Below are positions 1-6,281 of a stretch of DNA of 13,921 nt, one piece after another. This DNA is from Microcaldota archaeon. Lineage in GTDB: Archaea; Micrarchaeota; Micrarchaeia; Anstonellales; Anstonellaceae. A program made the translations under genes and the position numbers. Where the stretch lies: the NCBI GenBank assembly GCA_026396355.1, contig JAPLWY010000114.1:1884-15804 (forward strand). The letters run 5' to 3'. The notes under the pieces are model-generated. The model saw nothing but the letters and a program-made list of their open reading frames with translations, did not search any database and was not told the DNA's origin. Numbering within the stretch: the first letter of the stretch is position 1; each line of letters starts with the position of its first letter.

Positions 1-1
1 C

Positions 2-613
2 ATCAGCGTGGGCGAAGTGGCATACATCTCCCCGTTTCCAGCACGCGCAAAGCTCATCAGCATGGATGAAAAGCCGCGCCTTCCCGCGCAGAAATTCTCT
101 CCAAACGACATAAAGGACATAGACTCTTTGCTGCGCGCAGCGCGCGAGTGCGCCTATTACTGCGGCAGCAAGGCAATCGGCAACTCACGGCACGTGGCGC
201 TGTCCGATAACGTGACGGATTCCTTTTTCGTCTATGCCTCGCACAACATAACAAAATCCGAATACATCGCCTACTCCGAGCTGACAATAAAATCAAAGCA
301 CCTCTTCGGTGCCGCGGCTGCTGGCGAAAGCGAATTCTGCATAGGCTTGAGCGAAGGCTCGCTCGCCCAGCGCGTTTTCGAAAGCGCGCAGGTGCAGGCA
401 AGTTCAGACCTTTACTGCTGCTTTTTTGCAAGGAGCTGCCACGACTGCATGTTCTCATTCGGGCAGCAGTCAAAAAGGTTCATGATAGGGAACAACCAGC
501 TCGGGCGCGAAAGCTACTTGCCTCTGAAAAAGGAGCTTCTTTCCCAGATGGCGGGGGTGCTTAGGTCGAAAAAGAAAGGGATGTCCCTTTCAGAAATAGC
601 AGGTGGGGTATGA
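2..613 (+). CDS. Cys-containing short-repeat protein, 5'-truncated by window edge
   Basis: The frame is open to the left edge, so the gene probably starts upstream; the GTG at 8 is a possible start, but no ribosome site can be seen for it. No named family is recognised. From about residue 64 (counting from the GTG) to 150 the protein consists of degenerate units of roughly 12 residues with aromatic and small residues at fixed places, for example DSFFVYAS, SEYIAYSE, SSDLYCCFF and CHDCMFSFG. The last units hold Cys137, 138, 144 and 147. A charged helical tail follows (LKKELLSQM). The next gene has the same plan and a very similar end, so the two look like paralogues. The stop overlaps the next start in ATGA, which implies translational coupling. 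By inference the repeats could stack as a beta-solenoid or bind metal; function is unknown. Confidence 0.75.
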   Translation: MSVGEVAYISPFPARAKLISMDEKPRLPAQKFSPNDIKDIDSLLRAARECAYYCGSKAIGNSRHVALSDNVTDSFFVYASHNITKSEYIAYSELTIKSKHLFGAAAAGESEFCIGLSEGSLAQRVFESAQVQASSDLYCCFFARSCHDCMFSFGQQSKRFMIGNNQLGRESYLPLKKELLSQMAGVLRSKKKGMSLSEIAGGV

Positions 614-1356
614 TGGCTGGCAAAAAAATAGAGGAAGCCTGGTCTGCCACCACTAGCATTGTGCTTGGCGAGCCGCTGGAAGGCATCGACAAATTCGGCA
701 GATGGCTTTTCAGCGGGATGCCTGGCTGGAGGGAAGTGAAAACGAAAAGCGGGCAGGCAATCGTCCCGTGCTACGCTGTCTTTCCGAGCCTTCCTGACTC
801 GAAAGTGGCGCTGATGGCTGACCTCAAGGAAGTGAGCGGCATCCAGCTTGATATCGGTGGCAAGCCATCAGCAGAAAGGCTTGCAAGCCAGATGGGCAAA
901 AAAGGGAAATTCATAGTCGATTTGGCAGAAGGGGAGAATTTGGACGTCGAGCGCTGCTCGATATACAAGAACCTCTCGGTGGCGCACATGTGCCTGGACT
1001 GCTTCTACTCCAAATACATCTCCTACGACTGGTTTTGCGACTACAACGACCGCATCTTCGGCTGCCAGTTCACATTCTCTTCCCAGTTCTGCATCAAGTG
1101 CTATCACTCAAGCTCGCTTTCCCGCTGCTTCGAGATGGACAGCTGCAGCAAGTGCTCGGACTCGTATTTCTGCCACGACTGCGAGAACCTGCAAAACTGC
1201 ATGTTCTGCTTCAACGTGAACAACCTGCGCTATGCAGTGGCAAACACCGTGGTAGGGAAAGAAAAGTTCGAGCTTTTGAAAAAGGAGGTTCTTTCGCGCA
1301 CCGTGCGCGAGCTTCGCAAAAACGGCGCCGCTTCGCTAAGCATCTATAATTTCTGA
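610..1356 (+). CDS. Cys-rich short-repeat protein (248 aa), paralogue of the upstream gene
   Basis: Unknown function. Residues 1-110 form a Cys-poor domain (only Cys54). Residues 116-200 hold 14 cysteines, many as CxxC pairs (128/131, 161/164, 179/182, 188/191, 197/200), inside degenerate units of about 9-12 residues such as CIKCYHSS, CSDSYFCHD and LQNCMFCFN. A charged helix (KEKFELLKKEVL) follows and matches the end of the upstream protein. From memory, similar Cys-rich repeat proteins occur in CPR bacteria and DPANN archaea; that is recollection, not a search. The start at 610 overlaps the previous stop. GGTG at 602-605 gives a 4-nt spacing to the ATG at 610, close to the 5 nt used by other genes here; the ATG at 613 is an alternative. 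Metal binding is plausible but not shown. Confidence 0.85.
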   Translation: MMAGKKIEEAWSATTSIVLGEPLEGIDKFGRWLFSGMPGWREVKTKSGQAIVPCYAVFPSLPDSKVALMADLKEVSGIQLDIGGKPSAERLASQMGKKGKFIVDLAEGENLDVERCSIYKNLSVAHMCLDCFYSKYISYDWFCDYNDRIFGCQFTFSSQFCIKCYHSSSLSRCFEMDSCSKCSDSYFCHDCENLQNCMFCFNVNNLRYAVANTVVGKEKFELLKKEVLSRTVRELRKNGAASLSIYNF

Positions 1357-1404
1357 AAAAAATGAGGGCGCGGCCCGCGAGGGCCGCTCCTAAAAAACAA
1401 AAAC
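1356..1404 (-). terminator. Hairpin plus T-tract terminator between convergent genes
   Basis: GCGGCCC (1370-1376) and GGGCCGC (1381-1387) form a perfect 7-bp stem with a GCGA loop. On the minus strand the stem is preceded by a T-rich stretch (1391-1404) and followed by seven Ts (1356-1362), so it should end transcripts of the 71-residue gene. On the plus strand no T-run follows, though the hairpin may still slow polymerase leaving the Cys-rich genes. Confidence 0.6.
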
Positions 1405-1413
1405 GTTCACAAC

Positions 1414-1629
1414 TTAAGCGTTCTTCAACTTTGCCTTGTAGACGTAGCCGTCCTTCCCAAGGTAGTACATGAAGCCCGACTGCTTTGCGATCTTCTCGCC
1501 GCCGACCTTCTTCTTCTTTCCGCGCTTGTTGTGCTTCATAGGCGCTGCCCAGACGTACCCATCCTTACCAATGTAGTAAAGGAATCCGTCTTCGCGTGTT
1601 ACCTTTTCACTTCCGATTTTTTGTCCCAT
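1414..1629 (-). CDS. 71-residue protein with an internally duplicated module
   Basis: The protein has two copies of one module. Residues 6-32 (GSEKVTREDGFLYYIGKDGY...) and residues 43-69 (GGEKIAKQSGFMYYLGKDGY...) share the core GF(L/M)YY(I/L)GKDGYV(W/Y). They are joined by a lysine-rich linker (HNKRGKKKK). It is small, basic and aromatic, with no signal peptide or membrane segment. The start at 1629 is chosen because GGAGGTG (1635-1641) sits 5 nt before the ATG; the frame extends upstream to 1752, but that part lies across the promoter. I recall conserved short archaeal hypotheticals with the same GKDGYVW core, but no function is known to me. A nucleic-acid-binding role is only a guess from its basic charge. 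It diverges from SRP54 and probably has its own promoter. Confidence 0.85.
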   Translation of the reverse strand: MGQKIGSEKVTREDGFLYYIGKDGYVWAAPMKHNKRGKKKKVGGEKIAKQSGFMYYLGKDGYVYKAKLKNA

Positions 1630-1651
1630 TTCCACACCTCCAAAATAACTA

Positions 1652-1667
1652 CGAAGCATTTGCTTCG
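1652..1667 (-). repeat. Perfect inverted repeat in the leader of the 71-aa gene
   Basis: CGAAGCA (1652-1658) and TGCTTCG (1661-1667) are separated by TT. The repeat lies between the TATA-like box at 1688-1695 and the Shine-Dalgarno at 1635-1641, at about the expected transcription start. It could be an operator or a 5' mRNA hairpin. Confidence 0.5.
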
Positions 1668-1687
1668 AGGATGGTTCGACGACACAA

Positions 1688-1695
1688 TTTATAAA
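1688..1695 (-). promoter_or_regulatory. TATA-like box for the 71-aa gene
   Basis: TTTATAAA is centred about 62 nt before the ATG at 1629. Initiation about 25 nt downstream would give a leader of roughly 35 nt carrying the inverted repeat and the GGAGGTG site. The box is palindromic, so orientation is inferred from the neighbouring gene. Confidence 0.45.
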
Positions 1696-1770
1696 CATAT
1701 CTCCGTCGATAACGCCGATTCCCCGTCTGCAACGCCCCCTCCCACTCAACACCCTGCTCCAAACGGCTGG

Positions 1771-1779
1771 GTTTTAATG
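1771..1779 (+). promoter_or_regulatory. TATA-like box for SRP54
   Basis: GTTTTAATG is centred about 33 nt before the ATG at 1808, and no Shine-Dalgarno lies between them. This suggests a leaderless or very short-leader transcript. The match to a TATA consensus is modest. Confidence 0.35.
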
Positions 1780-1807
1780 TCCTTTCCCCATATTTACCTC
1801 GATAGCA

Positions 1808-3136
1808 ATGGACCTCGGACGAAGCCTCAGGCAGGCGCTTGCCAAATTCACGGGCGAGCCGATTGCAGACGAGAAGGCAGTGAAGACACTGTGCCGCGAG
1901 CTTCAGCGAGTCCTGATAACCTCTGACGTGAACGTACGGCTTGTTTTCGAGCTCACCAAGAAAATAGAGGCGCGCTCGCTGGACTCCAACCTGCCCAAAG
2001 GCCTTTCAGTGCGGGAACACGTCGCAAAGGTGGTTTACGAGGAGCTTTCGGGCATGATGGGCACTGAGCACGCCCCGAAGATTTCGCCTCACAAAATATT
2101 GCTTCTTGGTCTTTATGGCTCAGGAAAAACCACAACAGCCGGCAAGCTTGCATACTTCTACAAATCGCGCGGGCTTTCGGTGGCGCTTGTCTCCTGCGAC
2201 ACGGACAGGCCTGCGGCATTTGAGCAGCTCTCCCAGGTTGCAAGCCAGTCGGGCTCGGCATTCTACGGGATAAAAGGCGAAAAGGACATAAAGAAAATAC
2301 TTGCCGATGCCAAAGTGAAAGCAAAGGAGGACATAGTTATAGTGGACTCATCCGGCCGGAGCGCATTCGACGAATCCTTGGTGGAACAGCTCAAGGCAAT
2401 AAGCAACGAATTCTCGCCAGACGAGAAATTCCTTGTCCTCTCTGCAGATATTGGGCAGGTGGCAGGCAAGCAGGCCTCCCAGTTCAACGAGGCCATCGGT
2501 CTGTCTGGCGTGATAATCACCAAGCTCGACGGCAGCGGCAAAGGCGGCGGAGCGCTTTCCGCAGTCGCCTCCTCAAAGGCAAAAGTGGCATTCATCGGCA
2601 CAGGGGAGAAAATGGATGCGCTTGAGCCGTTCAACGCGCAGAAATTCGTGGGCAGGCTGCTGGGTTTCCCAGATTTGGAGGCGCTTCTTGAGAAAGTGAA
2701 GAAAATTTCAGACGAGCAATCAGTGCCCGCCTCTCTTGATGACAAGCTTACGCTCAAGGTTTTCTACGAGCAATTGCGCGCGGCAAAAAAGCTCGGCCCC
2801 CTCTCCGGGGTGTTTTCCATGCTTGGCGCAGCCGACGTCCCGTCCGACATGGTGAACACGAGTGAAAAGAAGATGAAAAAGTTCGAGTCAATAATCGGCT
2901 CCATGACTCCAGCTGAGCGCGAGGACGCAGCTTTATTGCGCAAGAGCCGGAGCAGGATAGAGCGCATAGCAGCAGGCTCAGGCACCACACCAGAGGACGT
3001 GCGCGACTTATTGGTGCAGTTCGAGCGCGTTTCAGGAATGTTCTCCCAGTTCAAGAAGAACCGGGGCTTCCGGAAGAAGATGGAAAAGATGCTCAAGGGC
3101 TCCAACATCGACCTCTCAAAGATTCAGGACAACTAA
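1808..3136 (+). CDS. srp54: Signal recognition particle GTPase SRP54
   Basis: SRP54 binds signal peptides and SRP RNA, and delivers ribosomes to the membrane through its GTPase contact with FtsY. All three domains are visible in 442 residues, a normal archaeal length: N domain about 1-90, G domain about 91-295, and methionine-rich M domain about 300-430. The G domain has the P-loop GLYGSGKTTT (101-110), DTDRPAA (131-137), DSSGR (180-184), the archaeal-type loop with GQVAGKQA (216-223), and TKLDGSGKGGGA (238-249). The M domain carries the RNA-binding signature around SRSRIERIAAGSGTT (380-394). The text differs from the usual DTYRPAA (Y to D) and DTAGR (TA to SS), while the core aspartates, lysine and arginine remain. 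The start at 1808 gives the expected N-terminal helix (LGRSLRQALAKFTG). Confidence 0.97.
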   Translation: MDLGRSLRQALAKFTGEPIADEKAVKTLCRELQRVLITSDVNVRLVFELTKKIEARSLDSNLPKGLSVREHVAKVVYEELSGMMGTEHAPKISPHKILLLGLYGSGKTTTAGKLAYFYKSRGLSVALVSCDTDRPAAFEQLSQVASQSGSAFYGIKGEKDIKKILADAKVKAKEDIVIVDSSGRSAFDESLVEQLKAISNEFSPDEKFLVLSADIGQVAGKQASQFNEAIGLSGVIITKLDGSGKGGGALSAVASSKAKVAFIGTGEKMDALEPFNAQKFVGRLLGFPDLEALLEKVKKISDEQSVPASLDDKLTLKVFYEQLRAAKKLGPLSGVFSMLGAADVPSDMVNTSEKKMKKFESIIGSMTPAEREDAALLRKSRSRIERIAAGSGTTPEDVRDLLVQFERVSGMFSQFKKNRGFRKKMEKMLKGSNIDLSKIQDN

Positions 3137-3162
3137 TTCTCCGGCGTTGCAGCGCGCGCTAA

Positions 3163-3238
3163 GGGAAAAGAAAACAAAACCTCTAAGCAAAAATAAAAAA
3201 CCTGGAAGAAAAAACAAGAAAATTAAAAATAAAAATTC
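3163..3238 (-). terminator. T-rich terminator of the triple-HTH gene
   Basis: Directly after the stop of the minus gene the minus strand has repeated T-runs (TTTTTATTTTTAATTTTC, then TTTTTT and TTTTTATTTTT). This is the usual form of archaeal intrinsic termination. No stem-loop is needed or evident. Confidence 0.55.
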
Positions 3239-3247
3239 GAGGACGGC

Positions 3248-3997
3248 TTATTCCATCCTCGGGCTCTTGCCCATTATCGCAAGCTCCTTGGTGACAAGCT
3301 CGTCAAGGACTTCCCTTGCAATCACGCGCCTTCCGCCGATCTTCTCGTGCGGTATGCGCCCGCGGTCAAGCCTTCTCTCAAAAGCGTTCCTCTTGATCTT
3401 TATTCCGCGGCTGCCCATTGTCTGGACCGCCTCGCCAACGTCGTAATAGTTCCTGCAGACGTGCGACATTGCCTCGATTGCGGATTTCGGAACCCAGCGC
3501 TGCGTCCCTATCTTCAGGGACGGAACGGCATTCTTCTCTATCCTTCCGATGAATGCGCGCAGGTTCACTCCCTTCTCATGCTTCTTAAGTTCGGTATATG
3601 CCTGCTTCACTGAATAATATTCATTGGCAAGCGCAATCCAGTCGTGGATGACCGGCTTGGGTATGAGCCTCTTGTTGCCGATTTTCTCGGAGTGGACCGA
3701 GCGGCGCTCGACACGCCCGCCGAATGCGCGGAATGAAAGCCCCAGGCCCCCTTTCTTGAGCTCGTCGTATGCCTCGTCGATGGTGTAAAGCCCCATGCCC
3801 TTGAGCCTGTCTTTCTCCAGCCTGTCCTGCTCATACAGGTCGCGTGCCTTGCTGACTATGTCTGAAACATTAGAATGCAGTTCCTTCTCCACTTTAGCGC
3901 GTTTGCTCTTCATATCCGAGATTCTCATGTTCTTGAGTCCGGAAACTATTGGGTCTTTGACGACCTTTTCAATCACGATTCGTTTTCCACGGGGCAT
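3248..3997 (-). CDS. Protein with three tandem excisionase/MerR-like HTH modules
   Basis: Not a gene I recognise by name. After a charged N-terminal region (about 1-68, probably helical) come three aligned modules of about 52 residues with a period near 57: 70-121, 127-179 and 184-235. Each begins with an aromatic residue, has an Ala at a fixed place in helix 1 (DEAYDEL, KQAYTEL, GEAVQTM), then a helix with Phe and Arg (AFGGRVE, AFIGRIE, AFERRLD), then a wing (KIGNKRLIPK, KIGTQRWVPK, KIGGRRVIAR). This is the layout of the excisionase/HTH_17 winged-helix family, which normally has one module per chain. It is probably a DNA-binding regulator or architectural protein. The start at 3997 is chosen because AAGGTG (4003-4008) lies 5 nt upstream; the in-frame TTG at 4015 is less likely. 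It diverges from pus10. Confidence 0.88.
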   Translation of the reverse strand: MPRGKRIVIEKVVKDPIVSGLKNMRISDMKSKRAKVEKELHSNVSDIVSKARDLYEQDRLEKDRLKGMGLYTIDEAYDELKKGGLGLSFRAFGGRVERRSVHSEKIGNKRLIPKPVIHDWIALANEYYSVKQAYTELKKHEKGVNLRAFIGRIEKNAVPSLKIGTQRWVPKSAIEAMSHVCRNYYDVGEAVQTMGSRGIKIKRNAFERRLDRGRIPHEKIGGRRVIAREVLDELVTKELAIMGKSPRME

Positions 3998-4030
3998 AAT
4001 CACACCTTCGTACAATTGGTTTTTCGCTTT

Positions 4031-4038
4031 CTTATAAG
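4031..4038 (-). promoter_or_regulatory. TATA-like box for the triple-HTH gene
   Basis: CTTATAAG is centred about 37 nt before the ATG at 3997. Transcription starting about 25 nt downstream would leave a short leader that just includes the AAGGTG site. Confidence 0.5.
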
Positions 4039-4156
4039 TACATTTTTTACCATTATTAATTTAGAATAGATAGTTTATAATACTTTCGTTTAACCACCCT
4101 TAATAACAGGTTCACCTTTCCCCAGTGCCTCGCACTTACCCCCTTTAGAATCACAG

Positions 4157-4167
4157 CCTATTTAACC
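4157..4167 (+). promoter_or_regulatory. TATA-like box for pus10 (leaderless)
   Basis: CCTATTTAACC is centred about 27 nt before the ATG at 4189, with no Shine-Dalgarno between, so the transcript should start at or next to the start codon. TTTAACCA occurs here (4161-4168) and again at 4089-4096 in the same divergent intergenic region (3998-4188), which holds no gene. Confidence 0.55.
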
Positions 4168-4188
4168 ATTTCCACCACAAGTCGCGTT

Positions 4189-5355
4189 ATGCCGAGGTTT
4201 GGCTTGTGTGGAGAGTGCGCCGGGCGATTTTCCGGGGCAAAATGCGTGGAGGTCTGCAGCGATGCCAAGCGCTGCCACATCTGTGCAGGCAGCCTCAAGG
4301 AGCTCCCCAAGCTCGCAAAGGAAGCAGTTTCGCAATCCGGCAAATTCGAATGGGGAACATTCTCGGTTTCCTCCTCGTTCCCCCGCCAGGTGCTAGTGCA
4401 CGAGCACGAGGTGGCCGACTGGGTCTCCCCTGGCAATTACTCCTCTCTCAAGAACAACACGAATGCCGAGCTTGCAAAAGCAGTCGAGGCGCTCACCGGG
4501 AAAAAATGCGTCCAGCGCGGGGCGGACGCCTCGTTCGAATTCGATTTCTCCTCGCTACGTGCAAGCGCAAAGCCCAGCCAAGTCTATGTTTTCGGGCACT
4601 ATCTCAAGCTTTCCCGCAAGCACTGCCAGAGCAGATGGCACTGCTCCGAGTGCGAAGGCAGGGGGTGTGCTTCATGCGGGGGCAGCGGCATGAACTACCC
4701 CTCAGTGGAGGACGAGCTCGGGCGGGAATTCTGCGCAGCATTCGAGGCGAAAAGTTGCACGCTTCACGCAAGCGGGCGCGAGGATGTCGACGTGCGCGCG
4801 CTTGGCACGGGCAGGCCATTTGTCCTTCAAATAATCTCCCCGAAAAAAAGGTCGCCGGATTTGCACGCCGTTGAAGCGCTGCTCGCTGCAAATGAAAACG
4901 TGCGCGCAGTCGGCCTGAAAAAAGTCAGCAAGGGCGTTTTGGATGCAGTATGCAATTCTCATTTTGACAAAGTCTATGTTGCCGTTGTTTCTGCAGACCG
5001 CCCCCTGACCGACGCAGATGCAAAAAAGCTCGACGAGCTTACTGGCAAAACGATAAACCAGCAAACCCCGAAAAGAGTGCTGGCCCGTCGTGTCGATATT
5101 ATAAGGCCGAGGAAAGTTCACTCGCTCAGCGCGACTACCGACGAGGACGGCGCGCTCAATCTATTGATTCTCGCGGAGGCTGGCACCTACATAAAGGAGC
5201 TTGTGAACTCGGATGGCAATCGCACCAAGCCCAGCGTTTCATCAATTCTTGGCTGCCCCGCAGTCTGCGTTCAACTCGATGTTGTGGAGATTAAGGACTA
5301 TTTCCTGAAGACTATTTTTGATTTGTGCTCTCCGCGCCCAGAGCCGAATAAATAA
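4189..5355 (+). CDS. pus10: tRNA pseudouridine synthase Pus10
   Basis: Pus10 makes pseudouridine 55, and in many archaea also 54, in the T-loop of tRNA; archaea use it in place of bacterial TruB for this site. The 388 residues show the family order. An N-terminal zinc-binding part has Cys7/Cys10 and Cys29/Cys32, followed by the THUMP-containing region. Then come YLKLSRKHCQSRW (138-150), a second Cys cluster CSECEGRGCASC (152-163) and the catalytic core GREDVDVRALGTGRPF (196-211), whose RED-V-D segment (Asp199/Asp201) holds the catalytic aspartate. The C-terminal half has GTYIKELVN (332-340) and RTKPSVSSILG (345-355), typical of the family. Length is normal. The gene appears leaderless and ends 20 nt before the next start, but the next gene seems to have its own TATA-like box overlapping this end. 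Confidence 0.96.
   Translation: MPRFGLCGECAGRFSGAKCVEVCSDAKRCHICAGSLKELPKLAKEAVSQSGKFEWGTFSVSSSFPRQVLVHEHEVADWVSPGNYSSLKNNTNAELAKAVEALTGKKCVQRGADASFEFDFSSLRASAKPSQVYVFGHYLKLSRKHCQSRWHCSECEGRGCASCGGSGMNYPSVEDELGREFCAAFEAKSCTLHASGREDVDVRALGTGRPFVLQIISPKKRSPDLHAVEALLAANENVRAVGLKKVSKGVLDAVCNSHFDKVYVAVVSADRPLTDADAKKLDELTGKTINQQTPKRVLARRVDIIRPRKVHSLSATTDEDGALNLLILAEAGTYIKELVNSDGNRTKPSVSSILGCPAVCVQLDVVEIKDYFLKTIFDLCSPRPEPNK
5348..5355 (+). promoter_or_regulatory. TATA-like box inside the end of pus10
   Basis: ATAAATAA overlaps the last codons and stop of pus10 and is centred about 24 nt before the ATG at 5376. No Shine-Dalgarno is present in the 20-nt gap, so a leaderless transcript of the peptidase gene is plausible. 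Read-through from pus10 is also possible. Confidence 0.4.
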
Positions 5356-5375
5356 CTTACCCTCCTCTTTTTCCC

Positions 5376-6260
5376 ATGCTTGAATTCCTAGCGCCCACCC
5401 TCACTTTGCCAGGTTTCGAATTCCGCGCGTTTTTCGCCGTGGCGCTCACTGCGGCAGCAGCCTACTACGACGTTTTCAACAAGAAATGGGTGCCTGACTG
5501 GCTTGCCTACTCCTGCGTGGCAGCTGCCCTTGCCCTCAATATAATTTTCTTCACACCAGCAATATTTCTCCAGGCAATTCTGATAGGCGGAATCATATTC
5601 GTAGTGACTTTTCTTCTCTACAAGACAGGCCAGCTTGGCGGGGCTGACATGTTTGTCATGTCCTCGGTTGCAGCGCTGATCCCGTTCCTTCCAGCCCCCC
5701 TGCTAACAGCCCCTCAAAACGTTCCCTACCCATTCATACTATCTGTAATGGTGCCTTGCGGAATCGCATTCATTCTCCACATGTTCATCCGATTCATTCC
5801 CTATATCTCAAAAAGGATTTCTTCAGGAAAAGTCCACTTCACTCTGGTGCAGATCTTGCAGGCGGCTTTCCTTCTCGTAATGTTTTTCGCCTTCATCCTT
5901 CTTCTAAGCTCGCTTCCCTTCCCAATGCCGTCTTCCTACCTCGCAGTGATAGCATTCCTTTTCCTTGCCCTGATTTTCTTCACGATTTTCAAATCCGAAA
6001 TAAAGGACAGCATGATTTCAGAGCTGCCCCTCTCCAAGCTTTGCGAGGAGGATGTTCTGGCGCTTGAGCACATTGACAAGCGCGCAATCAAGTCGCTTTC
6101 GCTTTCCCCTGTGCTTGACTCTGCAATGATTGCAAGAATAAGAAAATCCAAGCTCAAGCACATTCCGGTTTACACCGGCATGCCCTTCTTCCTTCCTTAC
6201 TTCCTGATAGGGGTAGTATTCACCCTTCTCTTCGGCGACCTTCTTTATCTCCTGTTCTGA
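5376..6260 (+). CDS. A24-family prepilin/preflagellin aspartic peptidase
   Basis: This is a polytopic membrane protease that removes the short leader from type IV pilin-like or archaellin precursors. The 294 residues are mostly hydrophobic helices. The two catalytic aspartates of family A24 are visible: Asp32 in YYDVFNKKWVPDW after the first helix, and Asp91 in GQLGGADMF, the GxGD-type motif seen as GGAD. A soluble segment (about 205-265) is followed by KHIPVYTGMPFFLPYFLIG and a final helix ending GDLLYLLF, which resembles the C-terminal region of archaeal FlaK-type peptidases. No pilin or archaellin gene lies in the window, so its substrate cannot be told. It converges on the polymerase gene with only 21 nt between the stops. 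Confidence 0.88.
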   Translation: MLEFLAPTLTLPGFEFRAFFAVALTAAAAYYDVFNKKWVPDWLAYSCVAAALALNIIFFTPAIFLQAILIGGIIFVVTFLLYKTGQLGGADMFVMSSVAALIPFLPAPLLTAPQNVPYPFILSVMVPCGIAFILHMFIRFIPYISKRISSGKVHFTLVQILQAAFLLVMFFAFILLLSSLPFPMPSSYLAVIAFLFLALIFFTIFKSEIKDSMISELPLSKLCEEDVLALEHIDKRAIKSLSLSPVLDSAMIARIRKSKLKHIPVYTGMPFFLPYFLIGVVFTLLFGDLLYLLF

Positions 6261-6281
6261 CACTGTCTGGTCGCTCGCCCT

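Noticed and set aside
1630..1752. Upstream extension of the 71-residue protein.
   Set aside because: The extension crosses the TATA-like box and inverted repeat, while the ATG at 1629 has a strong ribosome site.
4065..4074. The 10-mer AATAGATAGT also occurs at 8788-8797, both times in intergenic DNA.
   Set aside because: Only two copies, A/T-rich, and at different distances from genes; chance is a sufficient explanation.
4089..4168. Direct repeat TTTAACCA (4089-4096 and 4161-4168) as an operator for the triple-HTH protein.
   Set aside because: Eight A/T-rich bases with one copy inside a TATA-like box; too weak to call without comparison to relatives.
4529..4690. DnaJ-like zinc finger in Pus10 (CSECEGRGCASCGGSG).
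   Set aside because: Archaeal Pus10 proteins normally have a Cys cluster at this place, so it is not a domain fusion.
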